Shown piece by piece: positions 26,760 through 38,461 of a stretch of 64,000 bases of DNA (position 1 is the first letter of the stretch; the number at the start of each line of letters is the position of its first letter). The stretch is from the NCBI GenBank assembly GCA_963965975.1, contig OZ014423.1, forward strand, positions 5,110,301 through 5,174,300, given 5' to 3'. This DNA comes from Xestospongia bergquistia. Lineage: Eukaryota > Porifera > Demospongiae > Haplosclerida > Petrosiidae. Under the pieces are notes generated by a model, which saw only the letters and a program-made list of their open reading frames with translations, searched no databases and was not told where the DNA came from. The position numbers and the translations under genes were made by a program.

Positions 26760-27614
26760 TTATTCAGTACCAGATCCAGATCCAGATCCATCATTGTTAT
26801 TATCACCAGTATTAACTTTATTTATAATAACTGGACATTCAAACTGTAACTTGAATCCAGCACCTGTTGCATCTCTTTCACTCAGAAATAACACTAAGAA
26901 GTCTGAAGTGTGAATCGGTATATTTTGTAGCAATGATTTGTCACTACCAGTAATTGACTGATAGACATTGTGCTTTTTATAGTCTATTATCTCAACTGAA
27001 TCACCTTCTGCTATATCAATCTCAGATCCCTCCTCTGATATTTTAACATGACTGTCATTGCATGGCATGCTAATGTTGTAGATACATATTTCACTCTTGA
27101 AATAGTTACTACAACCATATCGTGGGGATTTGGCTACAGAAATGCCTTGACTATTGACAAAGCCAGACTGAAGAAGGTTGCCAATGTCACAGTCTTTCTC
27201 TTTAGGTTCTTCTAGTTTGCATAATGCAGGACAGGTTGGGGTATTGATGTTCTTCTCAATAGAGTATCTTTTAGCATAAAAACATTTGAAGGAACTATTA
27301 AAGAGAAAAACATGATAATGAAGTGAAGAAATGTCACAATTATTAACTCACTTTACAGGTACTTCCATTGCTGGTATTGCACTATGACTAAGAGCTACTG
27401 GAAGGTTAAGACCTGGATAAGTGAACCTTGGTCGTTCATTTCTGGGTCCCCTCTCACAATCATTCCAATTGGCTTCATCTTTATGTAGACAGGTCATTTT
27501 CTGAAGAAGGCTTCTAGCAGATCGGACATTTTGAAGAGGAGCTGCAGTTGTCCACTGAACTACAAATACAACTAGAATTGTAGCACAGAAAAGAGTATGT
27601 TGTATAGTTGACAT
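26760..27614 (-). CDS. Array A copy A4
   Basis: Exon 1 27614-27352, exon 2 27294-26760, about 265 aa. Exon 1 differs locally from its neighbours (WNDCERG instead of WKTCVRG) while keeping both Cys. RSAR motif present. Exon 2 and tail (TGDNNNDGSGSGSGTE) are almost the same as A3 in the last 100 residues, so the 3' halves were duplicated or converted recently. Confidence 0.85.
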
Positions 27615-27704
27615 ATCTTGTTTACAAAGATATATTCTTTTCTCTTCTTTTACTATAGATATATTTCAATTTTGTTCTTGTTGTATCTTCATTTGAGAGT
27701 CAAC

Positions 27705-27778
27705 CTATTTATACTTTCCAGCTAAGTTCCTAAATCAACACAATGATATTATTTCACTACAACTAGTTCATTACGTCA
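27705..27778 (-). promoter_or_regulatory. A4 promoter: TATA box and CRE-like element at reduced spacing
   Basis: TATAAATAG at 27705-27713 and TGACGTAA at 27771-27778, only 65 bp apart because about 30 bp present in the other copies are deleted. Confidence 0.65.
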
Positions 27779-28019
27779 GGTAATTATTATTCAAGTCACT
27801 AGCTCAACAATAGACATCTGTCCAAACATACATTAATAATACAAGTCAATAATTGATGTTAATATACTAAATCTAGTGTCAAAACAAATTTTGAGAAAGT
27901 TGTAAGTTGTGATATCATGATGTTGATTTACAATAACATCATTTATGGTGAATATCTTTAAAACACTATTGACTTAGAAGAACTTACCATGATAATATTT
28001 GAGTAAAGTGAAATTGAGA

Positions 28020-28345
28020 AATTAAGAGTAATGATGTATATGAGTTAATGTAAACTAGTAATGTATACTGCTAACTTGCACCCCAGACTCTTTGAGCCTT
28101 GTTCCTGATGTCCAACGATGCTATATAAATAAAACAGTAAATAAGGGTAATGACATATTATGAATTAATGTAAACTAGTAGTTTATGCTGTTTAACTTGC
28201 ACACCAGACTCTTTGTGCCTTGATCCTGATGTACAACAATGCTATATAAATAAAACAGAAATTAAGAGTAATAATGCATTATGAGTTAATGTAAACTAGT
28301 AATGTATACTGTTAATGTTCAGCCCAGAGTCTTTGAGATAGATGG
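28020..28345. repeat. About 120-bp tandem repeat, nearly 3 copies
   Basis: Units start near 28020, 28139 and 28260. Each contains GTTAATGTAAACTAGTA, CAGACTCTTTG.GCCTTG (or a variant) and, in the first two, GCTATATAAATAAAACAG. The third unit diverges at its end. Confidence 0.8.
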
Positions 28346-28905
28346 ATGTCTTGAGCCTTGATCTTGACATCCAACAATGTATTGTTTATATGGAAGATCT
28401 GGTACTTCAAAATAGTATTGATTCAGATGATATTACCATGATAATATTTAAGTAAAGTTTTATGCTACATTAATAACTTATACAATATTTATACAACTGT
28501 CATACAATACTTATACAACTGTCATAGTTATATAATATATATTTTATTCTATACTATGTATTAAATATTATAATAATTTATGTCATACAAGTTAAGATTA
28601 TATAAAGACATTAATTAATATACTGCATCTGTTGAACTTCAATAAGTATTATTTGTAAGATATGATTAATCAAATACTAAAGAATCAAAATGATGATATC
28701 ATATATTATTCTGATGTAATGAACTAGTTACAAATAACAGGACTCAATGCTTTAGTAGTTAATGATGTCATTGTATTGATTTAATAACTTAGCTAAAACA
28801 GTATTAATAGATTGACTATCAGGTGAAGATATATCACTGTAAAATAGATTGATTTTATTTATGTTGCATACACACTCGCAATACACATTGACAAGTGTTG
28901 TTTGT

Positions 28906-28997
28906 ACTATGGAACTAGAACTTCATGTACTTCAACAAACATCTTCTTAAAAAGACATGTTATTTATGTAGGACTGTTCTATTTTAAATTCCATAGT
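28906..28997. repeat. Short inverted-ended repeat, copy 2
   Basis: Begins ACTATGGAACT and ends AATTCCATAGT. The flanks (CATACACACTCGCAATACACATTGA before, CACATATAGACCCAGTATC after, given in part) match copy 1. Confidence 0.55.
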
Positions 28998-29389
28998 GAC
29001 ATTCTGTCACATATAGACCCAGTATCCAGGAATTCTTGTGTCTAACCATATTATAAAGACTATTTCTCAATGTCATGGGCTGATTTATATTCAAACTTAA
29101 TAACTATATTTTAGTTAAACTATCCAATCAATTTTTAGTAATATTTACAATAACTGGAAATATTTCTGTAAAAAAAGAAGAAAATAGGAGTATATCTTTA
29201 TAAACAAGTATTTTTTGACGGGACATAATGTTTTAGTAATTTTAGTTAATAATAATATCATTGTGTTGATTTAGAAAATCACTTGAATGATATCAATAAG
29301 TTGACTCTCAGATATGTCACTGTTAATGAGATTGGTTTATTTAATAGGTTTCATACACGCCCACAACTTGTATTGAATTAATTAGATTT

Positions 29390-29482
29390 ACTATGGAATT
29401 GATATTCCATGTACTTCAACAAACGGCTTCTTAGAAAAGACATGTTATTCATGTAGGACTATCCTATTATAAATTCCATAGT
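29390..29482. repeat. Short inverted-ended repeat, copy 3
   Basis: Begins ACTATGGAATT, ends AATTCCATAGT, 93 bp. The A5 fragment starts about 25 bp downstream. Confidence 0.55.
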
Positions 29483-29507
29483 GACATTCTGTCTAGCTAT
29501 ACTAGTG

Positions 29508-29745
29508 ATTGATGTAGCAGAAAATGATTCTGTTGTGATAATAGACTATGAAAAACACAATGTCAATTACTGGTAGTGACAAATCATTGCTACAAAATAT
29601 ACCAATTCACACTTCAGACTTCTTAGTGTTATTTATGAGTGAAAGAGATGCAACAGGTGCTGGACTCAAGTTACAGTTTGAATGTCCAGTTAATAATGAA
29701 GAGAATTGCGATTATGGATCTGGATCTGGTACTAAATTAGAATAG
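29508..29745 (+). pseudogene. Array A copy A5: 5'-truncated fragment
   Basis: Only the last part of exon 2 is present: VAENDSVVIIDYEKHNV, then after a short deletion ITGSDKSLLQNIPIHTSDF and the end of the CUB-like domain, with a tail CDYGSGSGTKLE. No exon 1, no leader and no first half of exon 2. The deletion removes the bases coding YQS and shifts the frame. Confidence 0.85.
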
Positions 29746-30885
29746 ATAAACAGTAATTATGCACTTTTGATGATAATAGTTTATACAAGTGTGATTTTCA
29801 AATTATAATTTTTACATATTATTTCTTGATTTTTATTTCAACAGAAACCAAGCAGTTGTCATAGCTACATGCAATTATTATAGTTAAATATAAATTAATA
29901 AACAATCAAAATTAGTAGTAATTAATACTTATTATTAATTAAATAATTAATCAATATTTCTTCTGAATTTATTGACTCTTTAAATAATAATCTTTTACTT
30001 TTATCTTAATTATTCCATGTTTTAAACAACACACATCATTGATCAGATATATTGATAAACAATATCTGTAATGAATGACTAAGTGATATTGTAAACATAG
30101 TGGTCATTTATAAGTTATGCAAGTGGGAATAATGAACATGTTTGGTATACCCAGATGGACAAATCATTCATTTAATTTTGAAATGACCTTATAAAATTAT
30201 TTAATGAAGTATAAAATATTTACACTTAAATCAACACAACAATATCAATAGCCAGAACATCATATTGAAAGAGTGAGTTATTAAAAGTTATTTTGAAGGA
30301 AGACAACAAACTAGATGGTTAAACTTAACATGACCATCTGTCCAATGGTTGTTTTAAATAATGTCAAAACAAATTTTGAGAAAACAGAACAAAGTTATTT
30401 AAAGACTTAGTTAGGGAAGCAGGGAATTATAAAATGGTAGAATAACAAATAATATCATTTAAATTGCTATATACTTATTGATTAATTATATCTTACAAAT
30501 AATACATATTGAAGTTTAACAAATGCAGTTTATTAATGTCTTTGTTATAATCTTAACTTGTATGATATAAATTGTTATTGATCTAATATTTAATACATTG
30601 TATAGAATGAAATATAATTTTTTTATAAATAACTTCTTAATGTGTCATAAACAGTTACTCAATAGTGTTTTAAAGTGCTAGAGATTCTCCATAAACAATA
30701 CCATCATAAATCAACATCATGATATAACTGATAATACCCACATTAGTCTTTAAACAACTTATGGCTTCCACAAAATTTCTTTTGGCACTAGACTTAGTAT
30801 ATTAAAATCAAATGTTGACTTGTATAATACATGTATGTTTGGACAGATGGTCATTGTTGAGCTAGTGACTTGAATGTCAATTACC
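29746..30885. other. Spacer; start of the tandem duplicon
   Basis: The left edge of the 6.2-kb duplicated unit is near 29857 (TTGTCATAG...), matching 36063 onward. AT-rich. From about 30500 the sequence is the inverted counterpart of the region upstream of A1 (around 21300-21450). Confidence 0.65.
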
Positions 30886-30989
30886 TGACGTAATGATCTA
30901 GTTACTAATAATGGGAATTATTGTTTAGTAGTTTTTGTTAAATGATATCATTGTGTTGATTTAGGAACTTAGCTGGAAAGTATAAATAG
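30886..30989 (+). promoter_or_regulatory. A6 promoter: CRE-like element and TATA box
   Basis: TGACGTAA at 30886-30893 and TATAAATAG at 30981-30989, 95 bp apart; the TATA box is 100 bp before the ATG. Confidence 0.7.
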
Positions 30990-31080
30990 GTTGACTCTCA
31001 TGTGAAGATACAACAAGAACAAAATTGAAACATTTCTATAGCAAAAGAAGAGAAAAGAATATATCTTTATAAACAAGATG

Positions 31081-31920
31081 ATGTCAACTAAACAACATAC
31101 TCTTTTCTGTGCTACAGTTATAGTTGTATTTGTAGTTCAGTGGACAACTGCAGCTCCTCTTCAAAATGTCCGATCTGCAAGAAGCCTTCTTCAGAAAATG
31201 ACCTGTCTACATAAAGATGAAGCCAATTGGAAGACTTGTGTTAGAGGACCCAAAAATGAACGACCAAGGTTCACTTACCCAGGCCTTAACCTTCCAGTAG
31301 CTCTTAGTCATAGTGCAATACCAGCAATGGAAGTACCTGTAAAGTAAGTTAATAATTGTGACATTTCTCACTTCATTATCATTTTCCTCTTAAATAGTTC
31401 TTTCAAATGCTTTTATGTTAGAAGATACTCTACTGAGAAGAACATTGGTACACCAACCTGTCCTGCATTATGCAAACTAGTAGGTCCTAAAGAGAAAGAT
31501 TGTGAAATTGGCAACCTTCTTCAGTCTGGCTTTGTCAATAGTCGAGGCATTTCTGTAGCCAAATCCCCGCGATATGGTTGTAGTAAGTATTTCAAGAGTG
31601 AAATATGTATCTACAACATTAGCATGCCATGCAAAGACAGCCATGTTAAAATATCAGAGAAAGGATCTGAGATTGATATAGCAGAAGGTGATTCAGTTGA
31701 GATAATAGACTATAAAAAACACAATGTCTATCAGTCAATTACTGGTAGTGACAAATCATTGCTACAAAATATACCAATTCACACTTCAGACTTCTTAGTG
31801 TTATTTCTGAGTGAAAGAGATGCAACTCAAGGTGCTGGATTCAAGTTACAGTTTGAATGTCCAGTTATTTTAAATAAAGTCGTTGAATCTGGATCTGGAT
31901 CTGGATCTGGTACTGAATAA
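31081..31920 (+). CDS. Array A copy A6
   Basis: Exon 1 31081-31343, exon 2 31398-31920, about 261 aa. Two adjacent ATGs occur (31078 and 31081); the second aligns with the other copies. The donor is GTAAGT rather than the GTGAGT of most copies. RSAR motif intact. SKYFKSE replaces SNYFKSE before the CUB-like core. The ERDATQGAGF insertion of one Gln is shared with A8-A13 but not with A1-A4. Tail VVESGSGSGSGTE has little acidic sequence. Confidence 0.85.
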
Positions 31921-32255
31921 CTTATAACTATGTCATTATAATATGTGTTTCTTATTTCTCTAATGTACTAGTATCAAATACATGACTGAATTATAATTAA
32001 TTACATCTACAAATTTTATATATTATAAAAATATCGTATTTATTTATTTATCATATTTGATACTATTATTATTTCATTTTGCCTTATTTAAACGATTTAA
32101 ACAAAGAAATTAATGACTTTAAGTGTTTGCTGCAAAAGTGACTAGAATCAATAGTATAAATAGGTTGACTCTTCATGTGAAGATATAATAAGAACAAAAT
32201 TGGAAAAAATTCAATAGCAAAAGAAAAAAAAGAATATATCTTCACAAATACAATA
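31921..32255. other. A6-A7 spacer with the A7 TATA box
   Basis: The 3' flank of A6 matches the 3' flanks of A2 and A9. TATAAATAG at 32155-32163 and the leader block GGTTGACTCTTCATGTGAAG precede the A7 pseudogene; no CRE-like element is found at the usual distance. Confidence 0.55.
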
Positions 32256-32820
32256 ATGTCAACTAAACAAGATACTCTTTTCTGTACTACAGTTCTAATT
32301 GTATTTGTGATTCAGTGGACAATTACAGTTCCTCTTAAAATATCAGACCTGCTAGAAGATTACTTATGAAAATGACTTGCCTTCATAATAGTGTATTAGT
32401 GATGCTAAAAAGAAAGACTGTGAGGCTTGTATATTCTACCCATTGCTGAATAATTACCATTCATTTATCTAGGCCTTAACATTCCTTTAGGTCTTAGTCA
32501 TAGTGTAGCAGTGGAAGTACTTGTAAAGTGATTTCCAAATATAGTTGTTTCCGAATATATAGCCAATGTGGCTGAACATCATATACTTTTATTATTTTCA
32601 TTAGTTTTTCACATGTTTTACTGTTCAAAGATTCTCAAGGTAGAAGATCATTGGCATTCCAACCTGTCCCAGACTATTAGATATTAAAGCGAAACTGTCA
32701 AATTGACAATCTACTTCAAACTTGGTTTGTCAACACTCACTGCGTCTCTGTGGTTAAATCCCTACGATATGGTTGTAGTAATTATCTCAAAAGTGAAATA
32801 TATATCTACAACATTAGCAT
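32256..32820 (+). pseudogene. Array A copy A7: degenerate pseudogene
   Basis: Starts MSTKQDTLFCTTVLIVF, then a frameshift after PLK destroys the RxxR region. Further stops, loss of the exon 1 end, and a decayed exon 2 (remnants of CPALC, the SPRYGC block and YNI) follow. It ends abruptly at the boundary of repeat R, before the rest of the CUB-like domain. Confidence 0.88.
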
Positions 32821-33260
32821 CCATTGTTGAGGTGTAAGAGTTAAGAATTTCTATGCATAACAATAAAATGTAATAGAAAATAATTAATTAATTAAACATA
32901 GTTATGTAGAAGTAGTTATATAATAAATAGTTCATAATTAATTAATTAAACATAGTTATGTAGAAATAGTTATATAATAAATAGTTCATAATACCACTAA
33001 GTGATTTTATATACTCATGATGTACAGTTGTAGACTATTACATGTGTCTTTGTTTTAGAACAATTGTATCAACCACAGCTTGTTTCCTACTGTTAGTTCA
33101 TTTCCTTTTTTTACATAGATATTTGTTCAGTTTTTGCTAATTCTTTTTGTTTAAAATATTTATTGTATTTAAAATATAATTATTAAGAATAATAATTATA
33201 ATTTGTTATATGAGTTGATGAATACATATTTAATTATATAATAGATATATAATTAATTAT
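32821..33260. repeat. Repeat R, copy 1
   Basis: AT-rich block starting near TTGTTGAGGTGTAAGAG, then TTAAGAATTTCTATGCATAA, also at about 35694, 39021, 41837 and 44074. It follows A copies or the transposon unit each time. An internal 53-bp direct duplication (about 32881-32994) is unique to this copy. Confidence 0.75.
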
Positions 33261-33491
33261 GATTATACTGTAAAAAAATTATAAAAAAATAAAATTAGAA
33301 AGTATTGTCCATTGTTTGACTGTAATGATTGCCAAAGTTTGCCATATCTATCATAATGTCTTGATTTCTGTGGAAATTAAAATAAGATAACAGATCTTCA
33401 TCACTATATGGTAAAATTATAATCTGTTATAATACACGTTCGTATGTAAGCAATCATCATTAAGTTTGTATACACGAATACTGCTTACCTA
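33261..33491. other. 3' flank of A8
   Basis: AT-rich 3' flank downstream of the minus-strand gene A8, shared with A11, A12 and A13. Confidence 0.5.
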
Positions 33492-34385
33492 TTAAAATCC
33501 ATTACCAGATCCAGATCCATCATTGTCATCATCATTGTCATTATCTTTATTTATAATAACTGGACATTCAAACTGCAACTTGAATCCAGCACCTTGGGTT
33601 GAGTCTCTTTCACTCAGAAATAACACTAAGAAGTCTGAAGTCTGAATTGGTATATTTTGTAGCAATGATTTGTCACTACCAGTAATTGATGGATAGACGT
33701 CATGTTTTTTATAGTCAATTATCACAACAGAATCATTTTCTGCTATATCAATTTCAGAACCTTTCTCTGATATTTTAATGTAACTGTCATTGCATGGCAT
33801 GCTAATGTTGTAGATACATATTTCACTCTTGAAATAGTTACTACAACCATATCGTGGAGATTTGGCTACAATGATGCCTTGATTAAGAAAGCTTGTATGA
33901 AGAAGGTTTCCAATTTTGCATTCATCAGATTCTTTAACGTTGTCCAATTTACACAGAGCTGGACAAGTAGAGATTTTAAGGCTCTCATCAGTGGCATATC
34001 TTCGAACAGCAAAGCATTTGAAAGAACTGTTGAAAGAAAGAATACATAAATATTAAAAGTAAAATTGAACATTAGATACAATGTAAATAAATGGTGATTA
34101 TTTTGTAACTCACTTCACTGGTATCTCCATTGCTGGTAACATACTGAGACTAAGAGATACTGGAATGTTGAGGCCTGGGTATAGGTAAGATGGTTGGTCA
34201 GCGTTAGCTCCTCTAACACAAGTCTTCCATTCTTTCTTTTTAGCATCACTATTACGGAGGCAGGTTATTTTCTGTATTAAGCTTCTAGCAGGTCGAACAT
34301 TTTTAAGAGGAGCTGCAGTTGTCCACTGAACCATGGATACAACTAGAACTGCAATACAGCAAACAGTAGGTAATTTAATTGACAT
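33492..34385 (-). CDS. Array A copy A8 (subtype 2)
   Basis: Exon 1 34385-34114, exon 2 34026-33492, about 268 aa. Subtype 2 differs from A1-A6: leader MSIKLPTVCCIAVLVVSM, RPAR instead of RSAR, a longer exon 1 with KKKEWKTCVRG, exon 2 starting SFKCFAVRRYATDES, and an intron of about 87 bp. Tail DNDNDDDNDGSGSGNGF is the clearest acidic plus SGSG motif in the array. The protein is identical to A11 because both lie in the tandem duplication. Confidence 0.86.
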
Positions 34386-34472
34386 CCTTTTATTTGATGT
34401 ATTCTCAGGATTTGTCTTTCTTGTTATTAGAAGACTTAAATTATAGTTGATTTACCATACTTTCTCAACTCC

Positions 34473-34479
34473 TTTTATA
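34473..34479 (-). promoter_or_regulatory. A8 TATA box
   Basis: TATAAAA on the minus strand, 94 bp before the ATG. No TGACGTAA at the subtype 1 distance, so regulation may differ from A1-A6. Confidence 0.55.
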
Positions 34480-35011
34480 CTGCCAAAGTTTACTACAGAC
34501 GCCCACATTTATTTCCACCTTGAAAGTCTGAAATCCCCCACATGTATAGTGAAGATGATAATGAACATATCATGTTTCCTATTTTCTTGGTGATATAACA
34601 AGAGGATAGAGGGGGAGTAAATATTGCATATTCATTTTCCCCTGTATACGATACTATTATAGTGAGATCAGCATTTCCTTAGTTTTTTATCTCATGTACA
34701 TATATGGCTTGGCTCGGTTGATAATGCCATGTCACAGTTATTTGTTGTTTTGATAGTAGCATTCTGTTTTTATATATTAGTGGCAATAGATATCACTGTT
34801 AGTAATTGTGGAAACATAAATGATGCCCCTAGGTAATTTGACTGTTTTAAGGCCATGATGTCATTATGACATACACTTCTATATAAGATTGTTAATAGTA
34901 TGTGTACATCATATTTTTTATATGAGAATATAGGTAAAGTTAATAGGAATAGCAAGTTTAAATTAGAGAATACACTTAAAGACTCAGTTCATGTAAATCA
35001 TATGCTGTCTT
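34480..35011. other. A8 upstream flank
   Basis: AT-rich with a GA-rich patch (GAGGATAGAGGGGGAGT). The same flank lies upstream of A11 and A12. No gene accepted; a conserved 61-codon minus-strand frame at 34770-34955 is discussed under rejected items. Confidence 0.45.
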
Positions 35012-35557
35012 CAAGCCCGTAGCCAGGGGGGAGGGCATTTGGGGCTTGAGCCCCCCCTTTGGCCAAAATACACCCACACTTAATTACATTGATCAATGGG
35101 TGGAGCTGATGCACTGTTAGGCTTCTTAGCTACGCTACATGCACAAACCACAAACATAACTCACCATTAGCACCTACAAACCACTGAATAAGACTCAATG
35201 GATCAGCTTGTTCCTATGATGCAATACTTTTTTCTTATTTTGTAACTATATATTATAATAGAATTTTAATTTAGCAGCTGTCCACTCAGCTATCCAGCAG
35301 CATAGAAACTAAGTACAGGTGTAACAGTATACTATGTTTGCTAGGAGGCATCCACGTCGCTTGCAACTTGAGAAAATTATTAACAATTAGTATTATACAT
35401 GTTTTAACTCTACATGGTATGAATCTCTTTCTTTCTTTAATATGACAAAGTAAAGTCATGGGTGTGGATATGGATAGTCACTGATTAAGGGTGTGGTTTA
35501 TTTTTTTTACAAACAAGCCCCCCCCCCTCCTTTAAGAAAATCCTGGCTACGGGCCTG
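35012..35557. mobile_element. Non-autonomous DNA transposon (MITE-like), 546 bp
   Basis: Ends are inverted: CAAGCCCGTAGCCAGG at the left and, as reverse complement of the right end, CAGGCCCGTAGCCAGG. It is flanked by a 5-bp direct repeat GTCTT (35007-35011 and 35558-35562). The paralogous flank near 43936 has a single GTCTT and no insert. No coding frame. C-rich tracts near both ends (CCCCCCC) vary in length between the copies. Confidence 0.88.
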
Positions 35558-35693
35558 GTCTTGATATAATGAAAATAGAGAAGATTTATCTATATCTTAA
35601 ACTTGTATTTGATTAAATGTTGCTATCATATGGGTAAGCCTTAGGTTTATAATTAAGAGAGTGCTGGCAATATGCATATTCAATATTTAAGTT

Positions 35694-36062
35694 TTGTTGA
35701 GGTACAAGAGTTAAGAATTTCTATGCATAACAATAAAATGTAATAGAAAATAATTAATTAATTAAACATAGTTATGTAGAAATAGTTATATAATAAATAT
35801 AGTTCATAATACCCTAAGTGATTTTATATACTCATGATGTACAGTTGTACACTGTAACATATGTCTTTGTTTTAGAACAATTGTATCAACCACAGCTTAT
35901 TTCCTACTGTTAGTTAATTTTCCCTTTTTAATTTGCATAGACTTTTTATAATTTTTTCTTTAAAAAATTTAAATAAGATAACAATTATAATCTATTATAT
36001 AAGTTGCATTGATCAAGTACATATTTCATAATATAATAGATATAAATGAAACTGTAAAATAT
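35694..36062. repeat. Repeat R, copy 2
   Basis: Starts TTGTTGAGGTACAAGAG and runs to the right edge of duplicon unit 1. Confidence 0.7.
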
Positions 36063-36063
36063 T

Positions 36064-37090
36064 GTCATAGTTACATGCAATTACTATAGTTAAATATAAA
36101 TTAATAAACAATCAAAATTAGTAGTAATTAATACTTATTAATAATTAAATAATTAATTAATATTTCTTCCGAATATTATTGACTCTTTAGTTAATAATCT
36201 TTTACTTTTATCTTAATTATTTCATGTTTTAAACAATACACATCATTGATCAGATATATTGATAAACAATATCTGTAATGAATGACTAAGTGATATAGTA
36301 TACATAGTGGTCATTTATAAGTTATGCAAGTGGGAATAATGAACATTTTTGGTATACCCAGATGGACAAATCATTCATTTAATTTTGAAATGACCTTATA
36401 AAATTATTTAATGAAGTATAAAAATATTTACACTTAAATCAACACAACAATATCAATAGCCAGAACATCATATTGAAAGAGTGAGTTATTAAAAGTTATT
36501 TTGAAGGAAGACAACAAACTAGATGGTTAAACTTAACATGACCATCTGTCCAATGGTTGTTTTTTAAATAATGTCAAAACAACTTTTGAGAAAGCAGAAC
36601 AAAGTTATTTAAAGACTTAGTTAGGGAAGCAGGGAATTATAAAATGGTAGAATAACAAATAATACCATTTTAATTGCTATGTACTTGATTAATCATATCT
36701 TACAAATAATACATATTGAAGTTTAACAAATGCAGTTTATTAATGTCTTTGTTATAATCTTAACTTGTATGATATAAATTATTATTGATCTAATATTTAT
36801 ATCATTGTATAGAATGAAATATAATTTTTTATAAGTAACTTCTTAATGTGTCATAAACAGTTACTCAATAGTGTTTTAAAGTGCTAGAGATTCTCCATAA
36901 ATAATACCATCATAAATCAACATCATGATATCACTGATAATACCCACATTAGTCTTTGAACAACTTACAACTTCCACAAAATTTGTTTTGACACTAGACT
37001 TAGTATATTAAAATCAATGTTGACTTATATAATTCATGTATGTTTGGACAGATGGTCATTGTTGAGCTAGTGACTTGAATGACAATTACC
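36064..37090. other. Spacer upstream of A9
   Basis: Unit 2 counterpart of 29858-30885, AT-rich, no gene. It contains the inverted equivalent of the A1-A2 spacer. Confidence 0.5.
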
Positions 37091-37194
37091 TGACGTAATG
37101 AACTAGTTACTAACAATGGGACTTATTGTTTAGTAGTTTTAGCTAAATTATATCATTGTATTGATTTAGGAACTTAGCTGGAAAGTATAAATAG
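37091..37194 (+). promoter_or_regulatory. A9 promoter: CRE-like element and TATA box
   Basis: TGACGTAA 37091-37098 and TATAAATAG 37186-37194, the same 95-bp spacing as A6. Confidence 0.7.
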
Positions 37195-37285
37195 GTTGAG
37201 TCTCAAGTAAAGATACAACAAGAACAAAATTGAAACATTTCAATAGCAAAAGAAGAGAAAAGAATATATCTTTATAAACAAGATA

Positions 37286-38125
37286 ATGTCAACTATACAA
37301 CATACTCTTTTCTGTGCTACAATTCTAGTTGTATTTGTAGTTCAGTGGACAAATGCAGCTCCTCTTCAAAATGTCCGATCTGCTAGAAGCCTTCTTCAAA
37401 AAATGACCTGTCTACACAAAGATGAAGCCAATTGGAAGACTTGTGTTAGAGGATCCAAAAATGAACGACCAAGGTTTACTTACCCAGGCCTTAACCTTCC
37501 AGTAGCTCTTAGTCATAGTGCAATACCAGCAATGGAAGTACCTGTAAAGTGAGTTAATAATTGTGACATTTCTCACTTCATTATCTTTTTCCTCTTTAAT
37601 AGTTCCTTCAAATGTTTTTATGTTAGAAGATACTCTATTGAGAAGAATATTGGTACCCCAACGTGTCCTGCATTATGCAAACTAGTAGGTCCTAAAGAGA
37701 AAGACTGTGAAATTGGCAACCTTCTTCAGTCTGGCTTTATCAATAGTCGAGGCATTTCTGTAGTCAAATCCCCACGATATGGTTGTAGTAACTATTTCAA
37801 GAGTGAAATATGTATCTACAACATTAGCATGCCATGCAAAGACAGTCATGTTAAAATATCAGAGGAGGGATCTGAGATTGATATAGCAGAAGGTGATTCA
37901 GTTGAGATAATAGACTATAAAAAACACAATGTCTATCAGTCAATTACTGGTAGTGACAAATCATTGTTACAAAATATACCAATTCACACTTCAGACTTCT
38001 TAGTGTTATTTCTGAGTGAAAGAGATGCAACTCAAGGTGCTGGATTCAAGTTACAGTTTGAATGTCCAGTTATTTTAAATAAAGTTGTTGAATCTGGATC
38101 TGGATCTGGATCTGGTACTGAATAA
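37286..38125 (+). CDS. Array A copy A9
   Basis: Exon 1 37286-37548, exon 2 37603-38125, about 261 aa. Positional counterpart of A6, but exon 1 and the promoter resemble A3 (ATTCTAGTTG, TNAAPL leader end), while the last half of exon 2 and the tail match A6. GSKNERP replaces GPKNERP. RSAR and the SGSG tail are present. Confidence 0.85.
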
Positions 38126-38461
38126 CTTATAACTATGTCATTATAATATGTGTTTCTTTATTTCTCTAATGTACTAATATCAAATACATGACTGAATTAT
38201 AATTAATTACATCTACAAATTTTATATATTATAAAAATATCGTATTTATTTATTTATCATATTTGATACTATTATTATTTCATTTTGCCTTAGTTAAATG
38301 ATTTAAACAAAGAAATTAATGACTTTAAGTGTTTGCTGCAAAAGTGATTAGAATCAATAGTATAAATAGGTTGACTCTTCATGTGAAGATATAATAAGAA
38401 CAAAATTGGAAAAAACTCAATAGCAAAAGAAAAAAAAGAATATATCTTCACAAATACAATA
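38126..38461. other. A9-A10 spacer
   Basis: Counterpart of 31921-32255, with TATAAATAG at 38362-38370 before the pseudogene. Confidence 0.5.

Larger units (their letters stand above)
27779..29507. other. A4-A5 spacer with tandem and inverted-ended repeats
   Basis: Promoter remnants near 28720-28850 and 29220-29310 resemble the A promoter but lead to no exon. Contains the 120-bp tandem repeat and two of the ACTATGGAATT repeats listed separately. Otherwise AT-rich, no gene seen. Confidence 0.6.
29857..36062. repeat. Tandem segmental duplication, unit 1
   Basis: Unit of about 6.2 kb carrying A6 (+), pseudogene A7 (+), A8 (-), a small transposon and repeat R. It is repeated directly as unit 2 (36063-42211). 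The offset is 6206 bp on the left and 6152 bp on the right; the gap is explained by small indels, including a 53-bp tandem copy at about 32881-32994 found only here. Confidence 0.92.
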
